From positions 1 to 64,000 of the forward strand of contig OZ251994.1 in assembly GCA_965246925.1 (NCBI GenBank): a stretch of 64,000 nt of DNA, written 5' to 3'. The DNA is from JANPPS01 sp965246925. Lineage in GTDB: Bacteria > Pseudomonadota > Alphaproteobacteria > Acetobacterales > Acetobacteraceae. Every line of letters starts with the position of its first letter. Positions within the stretch are counted from its first letter, which is position 1. This document shows positions 18,361 through 26,091 of this stretch, in pieces. The position numbers and the translations under genes are program-made. The notes under the pieces were generated by a model. The model was not told where the DNA came from and made no database searches. It was given only the letters and a program-made list of their open reading frames with translations.

Positions 18361-18510
18361 CCGCGGGCGCTAACGAAAAAGCGGCACGCAATACCCCGAT
18401 CCCGTCACACGAGGCCCGCGTCGCAAAAAGAGCTTTCCATGCCGCCCGGCCAGGGTGCTAGCCTTTGTGTCAGTTCGCAGCACAAGGACCGTACGCTGAC
18501 CGCAGCACCG

Positions 18511-19599
18511 ATGATCGTCGCCGAGGGAGTGTCCTGCGTGTTCGGCACGCGGGAGCGGGACGCGCTGGCGATGATGCGGGCCGGGGAATCGCGGGCGGCC
18601 ATCCTGGACCGCACCGGCACCGTCATCGCCCTGAACGACGTCGGACTTCGCGTGGACGAAGGCGAACTCGTGGTCGTCATGGGCCTGTCCGGCAGCGGTA
18701 AGAGCACGCTGCTGCGCTGCCTGAACCGCCTGGTCACGCCGTCCCGCGGCAGTATCAGGGTCGCTGGGCAGGAGGTGATGGGCATGGGCGTCCGCGAGCT
18801 GCGGGAGTTCCGGCGCCGCACCTTCGGCATGGTGTTCCAGCACTTCGCCCTGTTCCCGCACCGCACGGTGCTGGAGAACGTGGAGTTCGGGCTCGAGGTG
18901 CAGGGCGTCGCCCCCGCCACCCGCCGCCGCTCGGCCGAGACCGCGCTCGGTCTCGTGGGCCTGGCCGGGTGGGAGGACAAGCGCCTGGGTCAGCTGTCGG
19001 GCGGCATGAAGCAGCGTGCGGGGCTGGCGCGGGCGCTCGCGGCGGACGCCGACATATTGTTGATGGACGAGGCGTTCTCCGCGCTCGATCCGCTGATCCG
19101 CCGGGACATGCAGCGGGAGCTGGTGGGACTGCAGCGGCGCCTGCAGAAGACCATCGTGTTCGTGAGCCATGACCTGGACGAGGCCATCGCGCTCGGCGGG
19201 CGCGTCGCGCTCATGATGGACGGCGCCATCGTGCAGGACGGCACGGCGGAGAGCATCCTGGCCGCGCCGGCCACGCCCTACGTCGCCCGGTTCGTGGAGC
19301 ATATCGACGTCTCCGGCGTGCTGCGGGTCGGCACGCTGGCGGACCGCACCGCGCCGCCGCCCGGCCCGGGCCCGTTGTTGCAGGCCGGCATGACCCTGCG
19401 GGAGGCGCTACCGCTGCTGGCGTCCGGGCCGGACGGGCTCGCGGTGCTGGACGAGGCCGGCCGGCACCTCGGCGTGCTCTGGCGCACCACCGCCCTACTG
19501 GCCCTGGCCCGGCGCCCATCGAAGGAGGAGCCTGCATGGACTTCAGCATCCCCCGCTTCCCGCTCGACACCCTATGCGACGGCGCACTCGATTGGCTGA
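18511..19599 (+). CDS. choV: Choline/glycine betaine ABC transporter ATPase
   Basis: A 362-residue ATPase of the ProV/OpuAA/ChoV type. The family N-terminus (VFGTRERDALAMMRAGESR) precedes Walker A GLSGSGKST (about 58-66). The signature is LSGGMKQR and Walker B ILLMDEAFSALDP. A short regulatory tail replaces a full CBS pair. The ATG at 18511 begins MIVAEGVSCVFGTRE; the much longer open frame upstream is antisense to gbcA. The last 21 codons overlap the permease gene by 64 bases, an unusually long overlap. Energises import of a quaternary amine with the next two genes. Confidence 0.92.
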   Translation: MIVAEGVSCVFGTRERDALAMMRAGESRAAILDRTGTVIALNDVGLRVDEGELVVVMGLSGSGKSTLLRCLNRLVTPSRGSIRVAGQEVMGMGVRELREFRRRTFGMVFQHFALFPHRTVLENVEFGLEVQGVAPATRRRSAETALGLVGLAGWEDKRLGQLSGGMKQRAGLARALAADADILLMDEAFSALDPLIRRDMQRELVGLQRRLQKTIVFVSHDLDEAIALGGRVALMMDGAIVQDGTAESILAAPATPYVARFVEHIDVSGVLRVGTLADRTAPPPGPGPLLQAGMTLREALPLLASGPDGLAVLDEAGRHLGVLWRTTALLALARRPSKEEPAWTSASPASRSTPYATAHSIG

Positions 19600-20378
19600 C
19601 GGCGCATGGCGCGGGCGCCACGCGGATCCTGAGCCGCACCGTCACCGGCTGGGTCGGCGGGCTGACCAGCATGCTACAGGCGGTGCCGCCCGCGTTGTTC
19701 ATCCTGGTGGCGGGCGCGCTGGCGTGGCGGGCGGCCGGCTGGCGGCTCGGCCTGCTGACGGCGGCCGGGCTGCTGTTCCTCTGGAACCTTGGCCTCTGGG
19801 CGCCCATGGTCGCGACCCTGGTGCTGGTGGTGGTCTCGACCGCCGCGGCCGTCGTGATCGGGCTGCCGCTCGGCATCCTCGCGGCGCTCAATGCCCGGAC
19901 CTGGCGGGTGGTGGCGCCCTGCATGGACGTGATGCAGACCATGCCGAGCTTCGTCTATCTCATCCCGGCCATCCCGTTCTTCGGCCTGGGCGCGGTATCG
20001 GCCTGCTTTGCCACCATCATCTTCGCCGCCCCGCCCACCATCCGGCTGACGGCGCTCGGCATCCTGCAAGTGCCGCATGAGATGACCGAGGCCGCGGACG
20101 CCTTCGGCTGCACGCCCTGGCAGAAGCTCGTGAAGGTGCAGTTGCCGCTCGCGCTGCCGACGCTGATGGCCGGGATCAACCAAACCATCATGCTCGCGCT
20201 GTCGATGGTGGTGATCGCCGCCATGATCGGCGCCGGCGGACTGGGCCGGGAGGTCTGGAGCGCGATCCAGCGGCTGGAGGCCGGGCGCGGCTTCCAGGCC
20301 GGCATCGCCATCGCCGTGCTGGCGGTGATCCTGGACCGCGTAACCCAGGCCATGTCCCGCCGCAGCCGTGCCGTCTGA
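19536..20378 (+). CDS. choW: Choline/glycine betaine ABC transporter permease
   Basis: A 280-residue inner-membrane protein with about six transmembrane segments. The binding-protein-dependent permease loop is near EAADAFGCTPWQKLVKVQLPLA (about residues 188-207), and MVVIAAMIGAGGLG is the family signature. It starts after a good ribosome site (gaaggagg) inside the end of choV and is followed 24 bases later by a substrate-binding protein gene. Confidence 0.93.
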   Translation: MDFSIPRFPLDTLCDGALDWLTAHGAGATRILSRTVTGWVGGLTSMLQAVPPALFILVAGALAWRAAGWRLGLLTAAGLLFLWNLGLWAPMVATLVLVVVSTAAAVVIGLPLGILAALNARTWRVVAPCMDVMQTMPSFVYLIPAIPFFGLGAVSACFATIIFAAPPTIRLTALGILQVPHEMTEAADAFGCTPWQKLVKVQLPLALPTLMAGINQTIMLALSMVVIAAMIGAGGLGREVWSAIQRLEAGRGFQAGIAIAVLAVILDRVTQAMSRRSRAV

Positions 20379-20402
20379 TCTCGAACCGAAGGAGTTTCCG
20401 CC

Positions 20403-21242
20403 ATGTTCCGCCGTTCCCTGCTGCTCGCCGCCGCCGCCCTCCCGTTTACCCTGGCCCACGCCGCGGGCAAGACGCCGGTGCGGATCGCCTATGTCGAGTG
20501 GTCGGACGCCGTGGTGGCGACCAACATTCTGGCGGCCGTGTTGCGCGGCATGGGGCATGAGGTAACGCTCACCCCGGTCTCCGGTGCGGCGATGTGGCAG
20601 GCGGTGGCGTCCGGCGACGCGGACTGCATGGTGGCCGCCTGGCTGCCCGGCACCCACGCGGCGTACTATAGTAAGCTGAAGGACCAGGTGGACCTGGTCG
20701 GCCCCAACGTCACCGGCGCGCGGCTGGGCTGGGCGGTGCCGGACTATGCGCCGTTCAACTCGATCGCCGACCTCAAGACCCAGGGCGGGCTGGTGGACAA
20801 CAAGGTCATCGGCATCGACCCCGGCGCCGGGCTGATGCGGGCGTCGGAGAAGACCATCAAGGAATACGGCCTGGACAACATGACCCTGGTCGAAGGCAGC
20901 GACGCCACCATGGTCGGCGCGCTGAAGGACGCCGTAGCCCGCAAGCAGCCCGTCGTCGTCACCGCCTGGACCCCGCACTGGATGTTCGCCGCCTTCAAGC
21001 TGAAATACCTGGCCGACCCCAAGGGCACGCTGGGCGGCGAGGAGACGGTCAACACCGTGGCGCGAAAGGGCCTGAAATCCGACATGCCGGACGTCTATGC
21101 CGTCCTCGCCAAGTTTCGCCTGTCGCTCGATGACGAGCAGGCCGTGATGATGCAGAACCAGGCCGCCGGCACCGACCCGGCGAAAACCGCCGAGGCCTGG
21201 GTGCAGGCGAACCCCGCACTGGTGAAGGCTTGGATGGGCTGA
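20403..21242 (+). CDS. Glycine betaine-type ABC transporter substrate-binding protein (OpuAC family)
   Basis: A 279-residue secreted protein. The first ~20 residues are a signal peptide (MFRRSLLLAAAALPFTLAHA). The mature part begins VRIAYVEWSDAVVATNI, has WLPGTHAAYY, and ends with WVQANPALVKAWMG, the ProX/OpuAC pattern. Aromatic residues for cation-pi binding of a trimethylammonium group are present (for example W in VEWSD and TAWTPHW). It is third in choV-choW-SBP. Betaine, choline or choline-O-sulfate are all possible ligands. Confidence 0.9.
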   Translation: MFRRSLLLAAAALPFTLAHAAGKTPVRIAYVEWSDAVVATNILAAVLRGMGHEVTLTPVSGAAMWQAVASGDADCMVAAWLPGTHAAYYSKLKDQVDLVGPNVTGARLGWAVPDYAPFNSIADLKTQGGLVDNKVIGIDPGAGLMRASEKTIKEYGLDNMTLVEGSDATMVGALKDAVARKQPVVVTAWTPHWMFAAFKLKYLADPKGTLGGEETVNTVARKGLKSDMPDVYAVLAKFRLSLDDEQAVMMQNQAAGTDPAKTAEAWVQANPALVKAWMG

Positions 21243-21255
21243 CCTGGCCAAGAAG

Positions 21256-22782
21256 ATGGCCAAACAACCCAACATCCTAATCCTGATGGCGGATCAGCTG
21301 ACCGCGGGGGCATTGCCCGCCTATGGCAACGCCGTCGCGCGCACGCCGCATATGGACGCGCTGGCGGCCGGGGGCGTGGTGTTCGACGCCTACTGCAACA
21401 GCCCGCTCTGCGCCCCGTCCCGCGCCGTATTCATGTCCGGCTGCCTGCCATCCAAGACCGGCGCGTATGACAATGCGGCGGAGTTCACGTCCCAGGTGCC
21501 GACCTTTGCGCATTACCTGCGCCGGGCCGGCTACCGCACGATCCTCACGGGCAAGATGCATTTCTGCGGGCCGGATCAGCTGCATGGGTTCGAGGAGCGG
21601 CTCACCACCGACATCTACCCGGCCGATTACGGCTGGACGCCGGATTGGCTGCAGCCTTCGGTGCGTCCGGACTGGTTCCACAACATGGATAGCGTGACGC
21701 TGGCGGGCCCATGCGTGCGAACCAACCAGATCGATTTCGACGAGGAGGTCGTGTTCAGCGCGCGGCAGCGCCTGTTCGATATCGCGCGCTCCACGGATGA
21801 GCGGCCCTTCTTAATGGTCGTGTCGCTCACGCATCCGCATGATCCCTTCACGATCCCGGAGCCGTGGTGGGGCCGCTACCGGGACGATGAGATCGACATG
21901 CCGCGTGTGGGACGGGGCGAGGTGGCGAATGATCCGCATTCAAAGCGCCTCCGCCACGTGTGCGGCACTGATGCGGAGCCGGTGACGGAGGCGCAGATCA
22001 GGGCGGCGCGGCGAGCGTATTACGGCGCCTGCTCGTTCGTGGACGATCAGGTCGGCACCATGATGGCGGCGCTGCGGGATACCGGGATGGAGCGGGACAC
22101 GATCGTCCTGCTCCTGGCCGACCATGGCGAGATGCTGGGGGAGCGTGGGCTTTGGTATAAGATGAGCTTCTTCGAGGCGGCGTGCCGGGTGCCGCTGATC
22201 GTGCACGCGCCGGGGATGTTCGCCGCCGGGCGGCGGACGGCGGCGGTGTCTTTGGCAGATATCCTGCCAACGCTGGCCGAGATCGCCGGCGACGGGCGGG
22301 CACCCGAGTATGCGACGCCGCTCGATGGGCATTCGCTGTTGCCGATGCTGGGCGGGGCCGTGCCGCATCCCCCCGTGCTGGGCGAGTATCTGGCCGAGGG
22401 TGCCGTGGCGCCGGTCGTGATGCTGCGGCAGGACTCGTTCAAATTCGTGCACTGCCCGGGCGATCCGGATCAGCTGTATGACCTGCACGCCGACCCGGAC
22501 GAGCGGGTCAACCTTGCCGCTAGCCCAGCCCACGCCTCGGCCGCCGCGGCGTTCCGGGCGGAGGTGGCAGGGCGCTGGGACCTGGAGCGGCTGCATCAGG
22601 ATGTGCTGGCCAGCCAGCGCCGCCGCCGCTTCGTGGCCGAGGCCTTGCGGCAGGGCACGCCGGCGCCCTGGGACCACCAGCCCGTGCGCGACGCCAGCCA
22701 GCTGTATATGCGCAATCACATGCGGCTCGACGATTTGGAGGCGATGGCCCGCTTCCCGCGCGTCGGCGCATCCACCGTTTAA
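21256..22782 (+). CDS. betC: Choline-sulfatase
   Basis: A 508-residue type I sulfatase that hydrolyses choline-O-sulfate to choline and sulfate. The active-site motif CAPSR (about residues 52-56) carries the cysteine converted to formylglycine. PNILILMADQLTAGALPAYG at the N-terminus holds metal-binding Asp. LLADHGEMLGERGLWYKM lies near 280. The C-terminal region has the choline-sulfatase extension. No signal peptide, so it is cytoplasmic. It starts 14 bases after the binding-protein gene and precedes choX, so choline ester uptake and cleavage appear coupled. Confidence 0.95.
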   Translation: MAKQPNILILMADQLTAGALPAYGNAVARTPHMDALAAGGVVFDAYCNSPLCAPSRAVFMSGCLPSKTGAYDNAAEFTSQVPTFAHYLRRAGYRTILTGKMHFCGPDQLHGFEERLTTDIYPADYGWTPDWLQPSVRPDWFHNMDSVTLAGPCVRTNQIDFDEEVVFSARQRLFDIARSTDERPFLMVVSLTHPHDPFTIPEPWWGRYRDDEIDMPRVGRGEVANDPHSKRLRHVCGTDAEPVTEAQIRAARRAYYGACSFVDDQVGTMMAALRDTGMERDTIVLLLADHGEMLGERGLWYKMSFFEAACRVPLIVHAPGMFAAGRRTAAVSLADILPTLAEIAGDGRAPEYATPLDGHSLLPMLGGAVPHPPVLGEYLAEGAVAPVVMLRQDSFKFVHCPGDPDQLYDLHADPDERVNLAASPAHASAAAAFRAEVAGRWDLERLHQDVLASQRRRRFVAEALRQGTPAPWDHQPVRDASQLYMRNHMRLDDLEAMARFPRVGASTV

Positions 22783-22794
22783 CAGGAGTACACC

Positions 22795-23730
22795 ATGCTA
22801 CGGACCGTGTTTCTCGCCATGGCTGCCCTTGGGTTTCATTCGCAGGCTTACGCAGCCGAGCCTGCATCCTGCGCCACTGTGCGGATGGCCGATCCCGGCT
22901 GGAGCGACATCAGCTCCACCAACGGCGTGGCAGGCGCGCTGCTGAAGGGGCTCGGCTACAAGCAGACCGTCAGCACGCTGGCGGTGCCGATCATCTATCA
23001 GGCGATCTCGAACGGGCAGCTGGATGTATTCCTGGGCAATTGGATGCCGGCGCAGACGCGGTTCGTGGAGCCGCTGCTGAAGGAGCAGAAGATGACGCTG
23101 GTGCGGCCGAACCTGGAGCACGCCAAGTTCACGCTGGCGGTGCCGGATTACGTGGCCGACGCCGGGGTGCATAGCGTGGCGGATTTGTCGAAGCACGCTG
23201 GGGAGTTCGGCTCCCGCCTCTATGGCATCGAGCCCGGCGCGCCCGCCAACCAGAACATCGAGAAGATGATCGCCGCCGGGGATGACGGGCTGAAGGGCTG
23301 GAAGCTCATTGAATCGAGCGAGCAGGGCATGCTGGGTGAGGTCGAGCGGGCCGGGCGGGACAAGAAGTGGATCGCCTTTCTCGCCTGGGAGCCGCATCCG
23401 ATGAACGAGAAATTCCACATCACGTATCTATCGGGGGCGGATAAGTATTTCGGCGCGAACTACGGCGACACGACCGTCAACACCGTGGCCCGCACCGGAT
23501 ACGGCACGCAATGCCCGAACGTGGCCAAGTTGTTCAGCCAGTTGAACTTCGGCGTCGCGATGGAGAACGCGATGATGGCGCAGATCGATAGCAAGCGCAT
23601 GAATGGTGACGATGCGGCGATGGCGTGGCTGAAGGCCAATCCGGGGCAACTGGCGGCGTGGCTGGACGGGGTGCAGACGGTGGACGGCAAGGACGGGTTG
23701 CCGGCGGTGCGGTCCAAGCTCGGCCTTTAA
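22795..23730 (+). CDS. choX: Choline-binding periplasmic protein
   Basis: A 311-residue secreted binding protein with signal peptide MLRTVFLAMAALGFHSQAYA. The mature start CATVRMADPGWSDISSTNG and the later FLGNWMPAQT and AFLAWEPHPMN match ChoX; their tryptophans form the aromatic box for the trimethylammonium head in the known family. An ORF-end LKANPGQLAAWLDGV is also typical. It follows betC by 12 bases. It may serve the choV-choW pair upstream or the second, binding-protein-less choWV pair downstream. Confidence 0.92.
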   Translation: MLRTVFLAMAALGFHSQAYAAEPASCATVRMADPGWSDISSTNGVAGALLKGLGYKQTVSTLAVPIIYQAISNGQLDVFLGNWMPAQTRFVEPLLKEQKMTLVRPNLEHAKFTLAVPDYVADAGVHSVADLSKHAGEFGSRLYGIEPGAPANQNIEKMIAAGDDGLKGWKLIESSEQGMLGEVERAGRDKKWIAFLAWEPHPMNEKFHITYLSGADKYFGANYGDTTVNTVARTGYGTQCPNVAKLFSQLNFGVAMENAMMAQIDSKRMNGDDAAMAWLKANPGQLAAWLDGVQTVDGKDGLPAVRSKLGL

Positions 23731-23744
23731 TTCTTCGCTTCCCC

Positions 23745-23869
23745 CTCTCAATCCGGGAGAGGGCCGGGGTGAGGGAGGCTGGTGCGGGGAAATTCGACCT
23801 GAAACGTATCATCATCCGCGCCAGCGCTCGACGTTTGCCTCACCCCGGCCCTCTCCCGGAGGGAGAGGA
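23745..23869. repeat. Inverted copies of a short GC-rich intergenic element
   Basis: The core gagagggccggggtgagg at about 23757-23774 returns inverted as cctcaccccggccctctc at about 23838-23855, with further flanking complementarity. Between two convergent genes it could fold as a large hairpin and act as a bidirectional terminator. It also resembles widely scattered REP/MITE-like intergenic elements. The right arm lies inside the end of the second choV gene. Confidence 0.75.
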
Positions 23870-25111
23870 GGTTATCAGTTCCTGGGGTAGGCCGGGTTGA
23901 GGGGTGCGTTGGAGGCCGCAGAGGGCCTTCAGGATCTCGGCGTCGTCGCACACGCCGGCGAAGGTGTCGCCGGTGGATAGCAGGACCGGGTGGCCGCTCA
24001 CCTGGCGCAACTGCACCATGAGCCGGAGCGGGAAGCTGTGCGGCACCACCAGCAGGCCCTGGGGCACCGCGGATTGGGTCACGTCATGACTGTCGAAGGG
24101 CGTGACCGGAAGCTGTTCGCCCATGTGCCACGCGCCGTCCGGGCGGCCCTTGCTATCGAGGGTGAGGCGGTAGCGCCGGGCCGGGTCGAGCCAGAGGCCG
24201 GCGCCGTCCCCGGCCAGGTCCTCGTGCGGGCGCATGACGGTGCCGGATTTCAGCACTGCAAGCGGGTTCAGGTGCTGCACGAACTCGGCCACGTAGGCGT
24301 TGGCGGGGCGGAGCACGATGTCCTCGGCGGTGCCGGTCTGCACGATGCGCCCGCCCTCCATGATCGAGATGCGGTTGCCGAGCTTCACCGCCTCCGCGAG
24401 GTCATGGCTCACGAACAGGATGGTTTTCTGCACGCGCGCCTGCAGGTCCAGCAGCTCGTCCTGCAGCTTACCGCGGATCAGCGGGTCGAGCGCGGAGAAC
24501 GGCTCGTCCATCAGCAGAATGTTGGCGTCCGTGGCGAACGCGCGGGCCAGGCCCACGCGCTGCTGCATGCCGCCTGACAGCTCATGCGCGTAGCGGTCGC
24601 CCCAGGCGTTGAGCCCGACCAGCGCCAGTTTCTCGTCCACCCGGCGCAGCCGCTCGGCGGGGGACGTGCCGCGAAGCTCGAGGCCGAGGCCCACATTCTC
24701 CCGCACGGTGCGCCACGGCAGCAGGGCGAAACCCTGGAACACCATGGCGACCGCGTGCAGCCGGATGCGGCGGAGCGTGGCGGCGTCGCAGGCGGCGATG
24801 TCCACCGCACCACCAGGGTCGCCATGCACCAGCACCTGTCCGCGGGTCACCTTGTTCAGGCCGTTGGCGGCGCGCAGCAGGGTCGATTTACCGGAGCCCG
24901 AGAGGCCCATCAGCACCGAGATCTCGCCCTGGGTGACCATCAGGTTGGCGCCGCAGATGCCGAGCACGATGCCGGTCTGGGCGGCGATATCGGCGCGGGA
25001 CTGGCCCTGGTCCACCAGGTCCAGCGCCTGTTTCAGCCGGGCGGCCTGACGGCGGCGTCCGGAGGCGAACAGGATGTCGACGTCCCGGAACTCGATAGCG
25101 GGGGCTTGCAT
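23840..25111 (-). CDS. choV: Second choline/glycine betaine ABC transporter ATPase
   Basis: A 423-residue ATPase paralogous to the one at 18511. Walker A GLSGSGKST (about 69-77), signature LSGGMQQR and Walker B ILLMDEPFSALDP are intact. The family N-terminus has LDLVDQGQSRADI. After EFVQHLNPLAVL a ~110-residue C-terminal regulatory domain follows. The last residues (TSSPSGRGPG) are encoded by the inverted intergenic repeat, so the original stop was probably lost. The ATG at 25111 overlaps the permease stop as ATGA. Confidence 0.92.
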   Translation of the reverse strand: MQAPAIEFRDVDILFASGRRRQAARLKQALDLVDQGQSRADIAAQTGIVLGICGANLMVTQGEISVLMGLSGSGKSTLLRAANGLNKVTRGQVLVHGDPGGAVDIAACDAATLRRIRLHAVAMVFQGFALLPWRTVRENVGLGLELRGTSPAERLRRVDEKLALVGLNAWGDRYAHELSGGMQQRVGLARAFATDANILLMDEPFSALDPLIRGKLQDELLDLQARVQKTILFVSHDLAEAVKLGNRISIMEGGRIVQTGTAEDIVLRPANAYVAEFVQHLNPLAVLKSGTVMRPHEDLAGDGAGLWLDPARRYRLTLDSKGRPDGAWHMGEQLPVTPFDSHDVTQSAVPQGLLVVPHSFPLRLMVQLRQVSGHPVLLSTGDTFAGVCDDAEILKALCGLQRTPQPGLPQELITSSPSGRGPG

Positions 25112-25965
25112 CAGGCCTTCTCCGGCTCGGGCGGGCGACAGACGCGGTCGAGCACGATGGCCAAGAGCACGATCACGAGCCCGGCCTCGAACCCGGTATC
25201 GACCCGGACGCTGTTCAGGGCGCGCACCACGGGGACGCCGAGGCCGCCGGCGCCGACGAGGGCGGCGATCACGACCATCGATAGGCTCAGCATGATGCAT
25301 TGCGTGAGGCCGGCCAGGATCATGGAGCGGGCGCTCGGCAGCTCGACCTTCCACAATAGCTGCCACGGTGTGGCGCCGAACGCCTGCCCGGCCTCGATCA
25401 GCTGCAGCGGGACGGAGGTGAGGCCGAGATGGGTGAGGCGGACCGGCGCGGGGAGCGAGAAGATGACGGTCGAGATGAGGCCGGGCACGGCGCCGAGACC
25501 GAACAGCACGAGGGTCGGGATCAGATAGACGAAGGTCGGTAGTGTCTGCATGAGATCGAGCGCCGGGCGAATCAGGCGGAACAGCCACGGACGATGCGCG
25601 GCGGCGATGCCGAGCGGGACGCCGATGGCGCAGGAGACGACGGCGGAGGCGATGACGAGGGACAGCGTCTCCATCGTCTCCTGCCAATAGCCCTGGTTCC
25701 AGATGAACAGCAGCGCCAACGCCACGAACAGGCTGAGCTGCCAGGAGCGGCGAAGCGCGTAGGCGCCGGCGGCGAGCAGCAGGATCAGCAGGGGGATGGG
25801 GATGGCGGTCAGCAGTTCCGTCGTGCCCTCGATCCCGAAGCGGACGGCGGCGGAGATGGCGTCGAACACGCCGACGCCGCGCGTCTTCAGCACGTCGATG
25901 GCTGAGGCGATCCACGAACCGACTGGGATCTTGTGGTCCGCCATCCACTCGCCAAGCTGCTCCAC
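25111..25965 (-). CDS. choW: Second choline/glycine betaine ABC transporter permease
   Basis: A 284-residue inner-membrane protein with about six transmembrane segments. The coupling loop is around IEAGQAFGATPWQLLWKVELP and the signature is MVVIAALVGAGGLGVPVV. An N-terminal ~45-residue soluble stretch precedes the membrane part, as usual in ChoW/ProW. It is divergent from the betI-betB gene and shares a 126-base intergenic region with it. No binding-protein gene follows; choX at 22795 is the nearest candidate. Confidence 0.92.
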   Translation of the reverse strand: MEQLGEWMADHKIPVGSWIASAIDVLKTRGVGVFDAISAAVRFGIEGTTELLTAIPIPLLILLLAAGAYALRRSWQLSLFVALALLFIWNQGYWQETMETLSLVIASAVVSCAIGVPLGIAAAHRPWLFRLIRPALDLMQTLPTFVYLIPTLVLFGLGAVPGLISTVIFSLPAPVRLTHLGLTSVPLQLIEAGQAFGATPWQLLWKVELPSARSMILAGLTQCIMLSLSMVVIAALVGAGGLGVPVVRALNSVRVDTGFEAGLVIVLLAIVLDRVCRPPEPEKA

Positions 25966-26038
25966 ATCGCCCTCCGTCGGTGCCTGGCCGCGACATTAAA
26001 CAGTCAATCAATCATAATGAAAGCGCTAAATGCATGAC

Positions 26039-26077
26039 TTGACATAGAACCGTTCTATCCATTGAATGACCGTTCAA
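26039..26077 (+). promoter_or_regulatory. Promoter with two BetI-type operator palindromes
   Basis: TTGACA (26039-26044) is spaced 17 bases from TTGAAT (26062-26067), a plausible -35/-10 pair. A perfect 15-base palindrome, ATAGAAC-C-GTTCTAT, spans 26044-26058. A second, TTGAATGACCGTTCAA (26062-26077), has TTGAA/TTCAA arms and looks like the E. coli BetI operator as I recall it (TTGATTGGACGTTCAA). Both contain ACCGTTC, 20 bases apart. The layout predicts autorepression of betI-betB, relieved by choline. Confidence 0.65.
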
Positions 26078-26091
26078 CAGAGGTCGCCGGA

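Noticed and set aside
17719..18510. Open + strand frame running into choV
   Set aside because: It is antisense to gbcA and has the composition of a GC-rich shadow; choV proper starts at 18511.
23840..26011. Single 723-codon open frame on the - strand covering both cho genes
   Set aside because: The N-terminal part is a shadow of choW in another frame (Arg/His/Pro-rich). The real ATPase starts at 25111 and the permease lies in a different frame.
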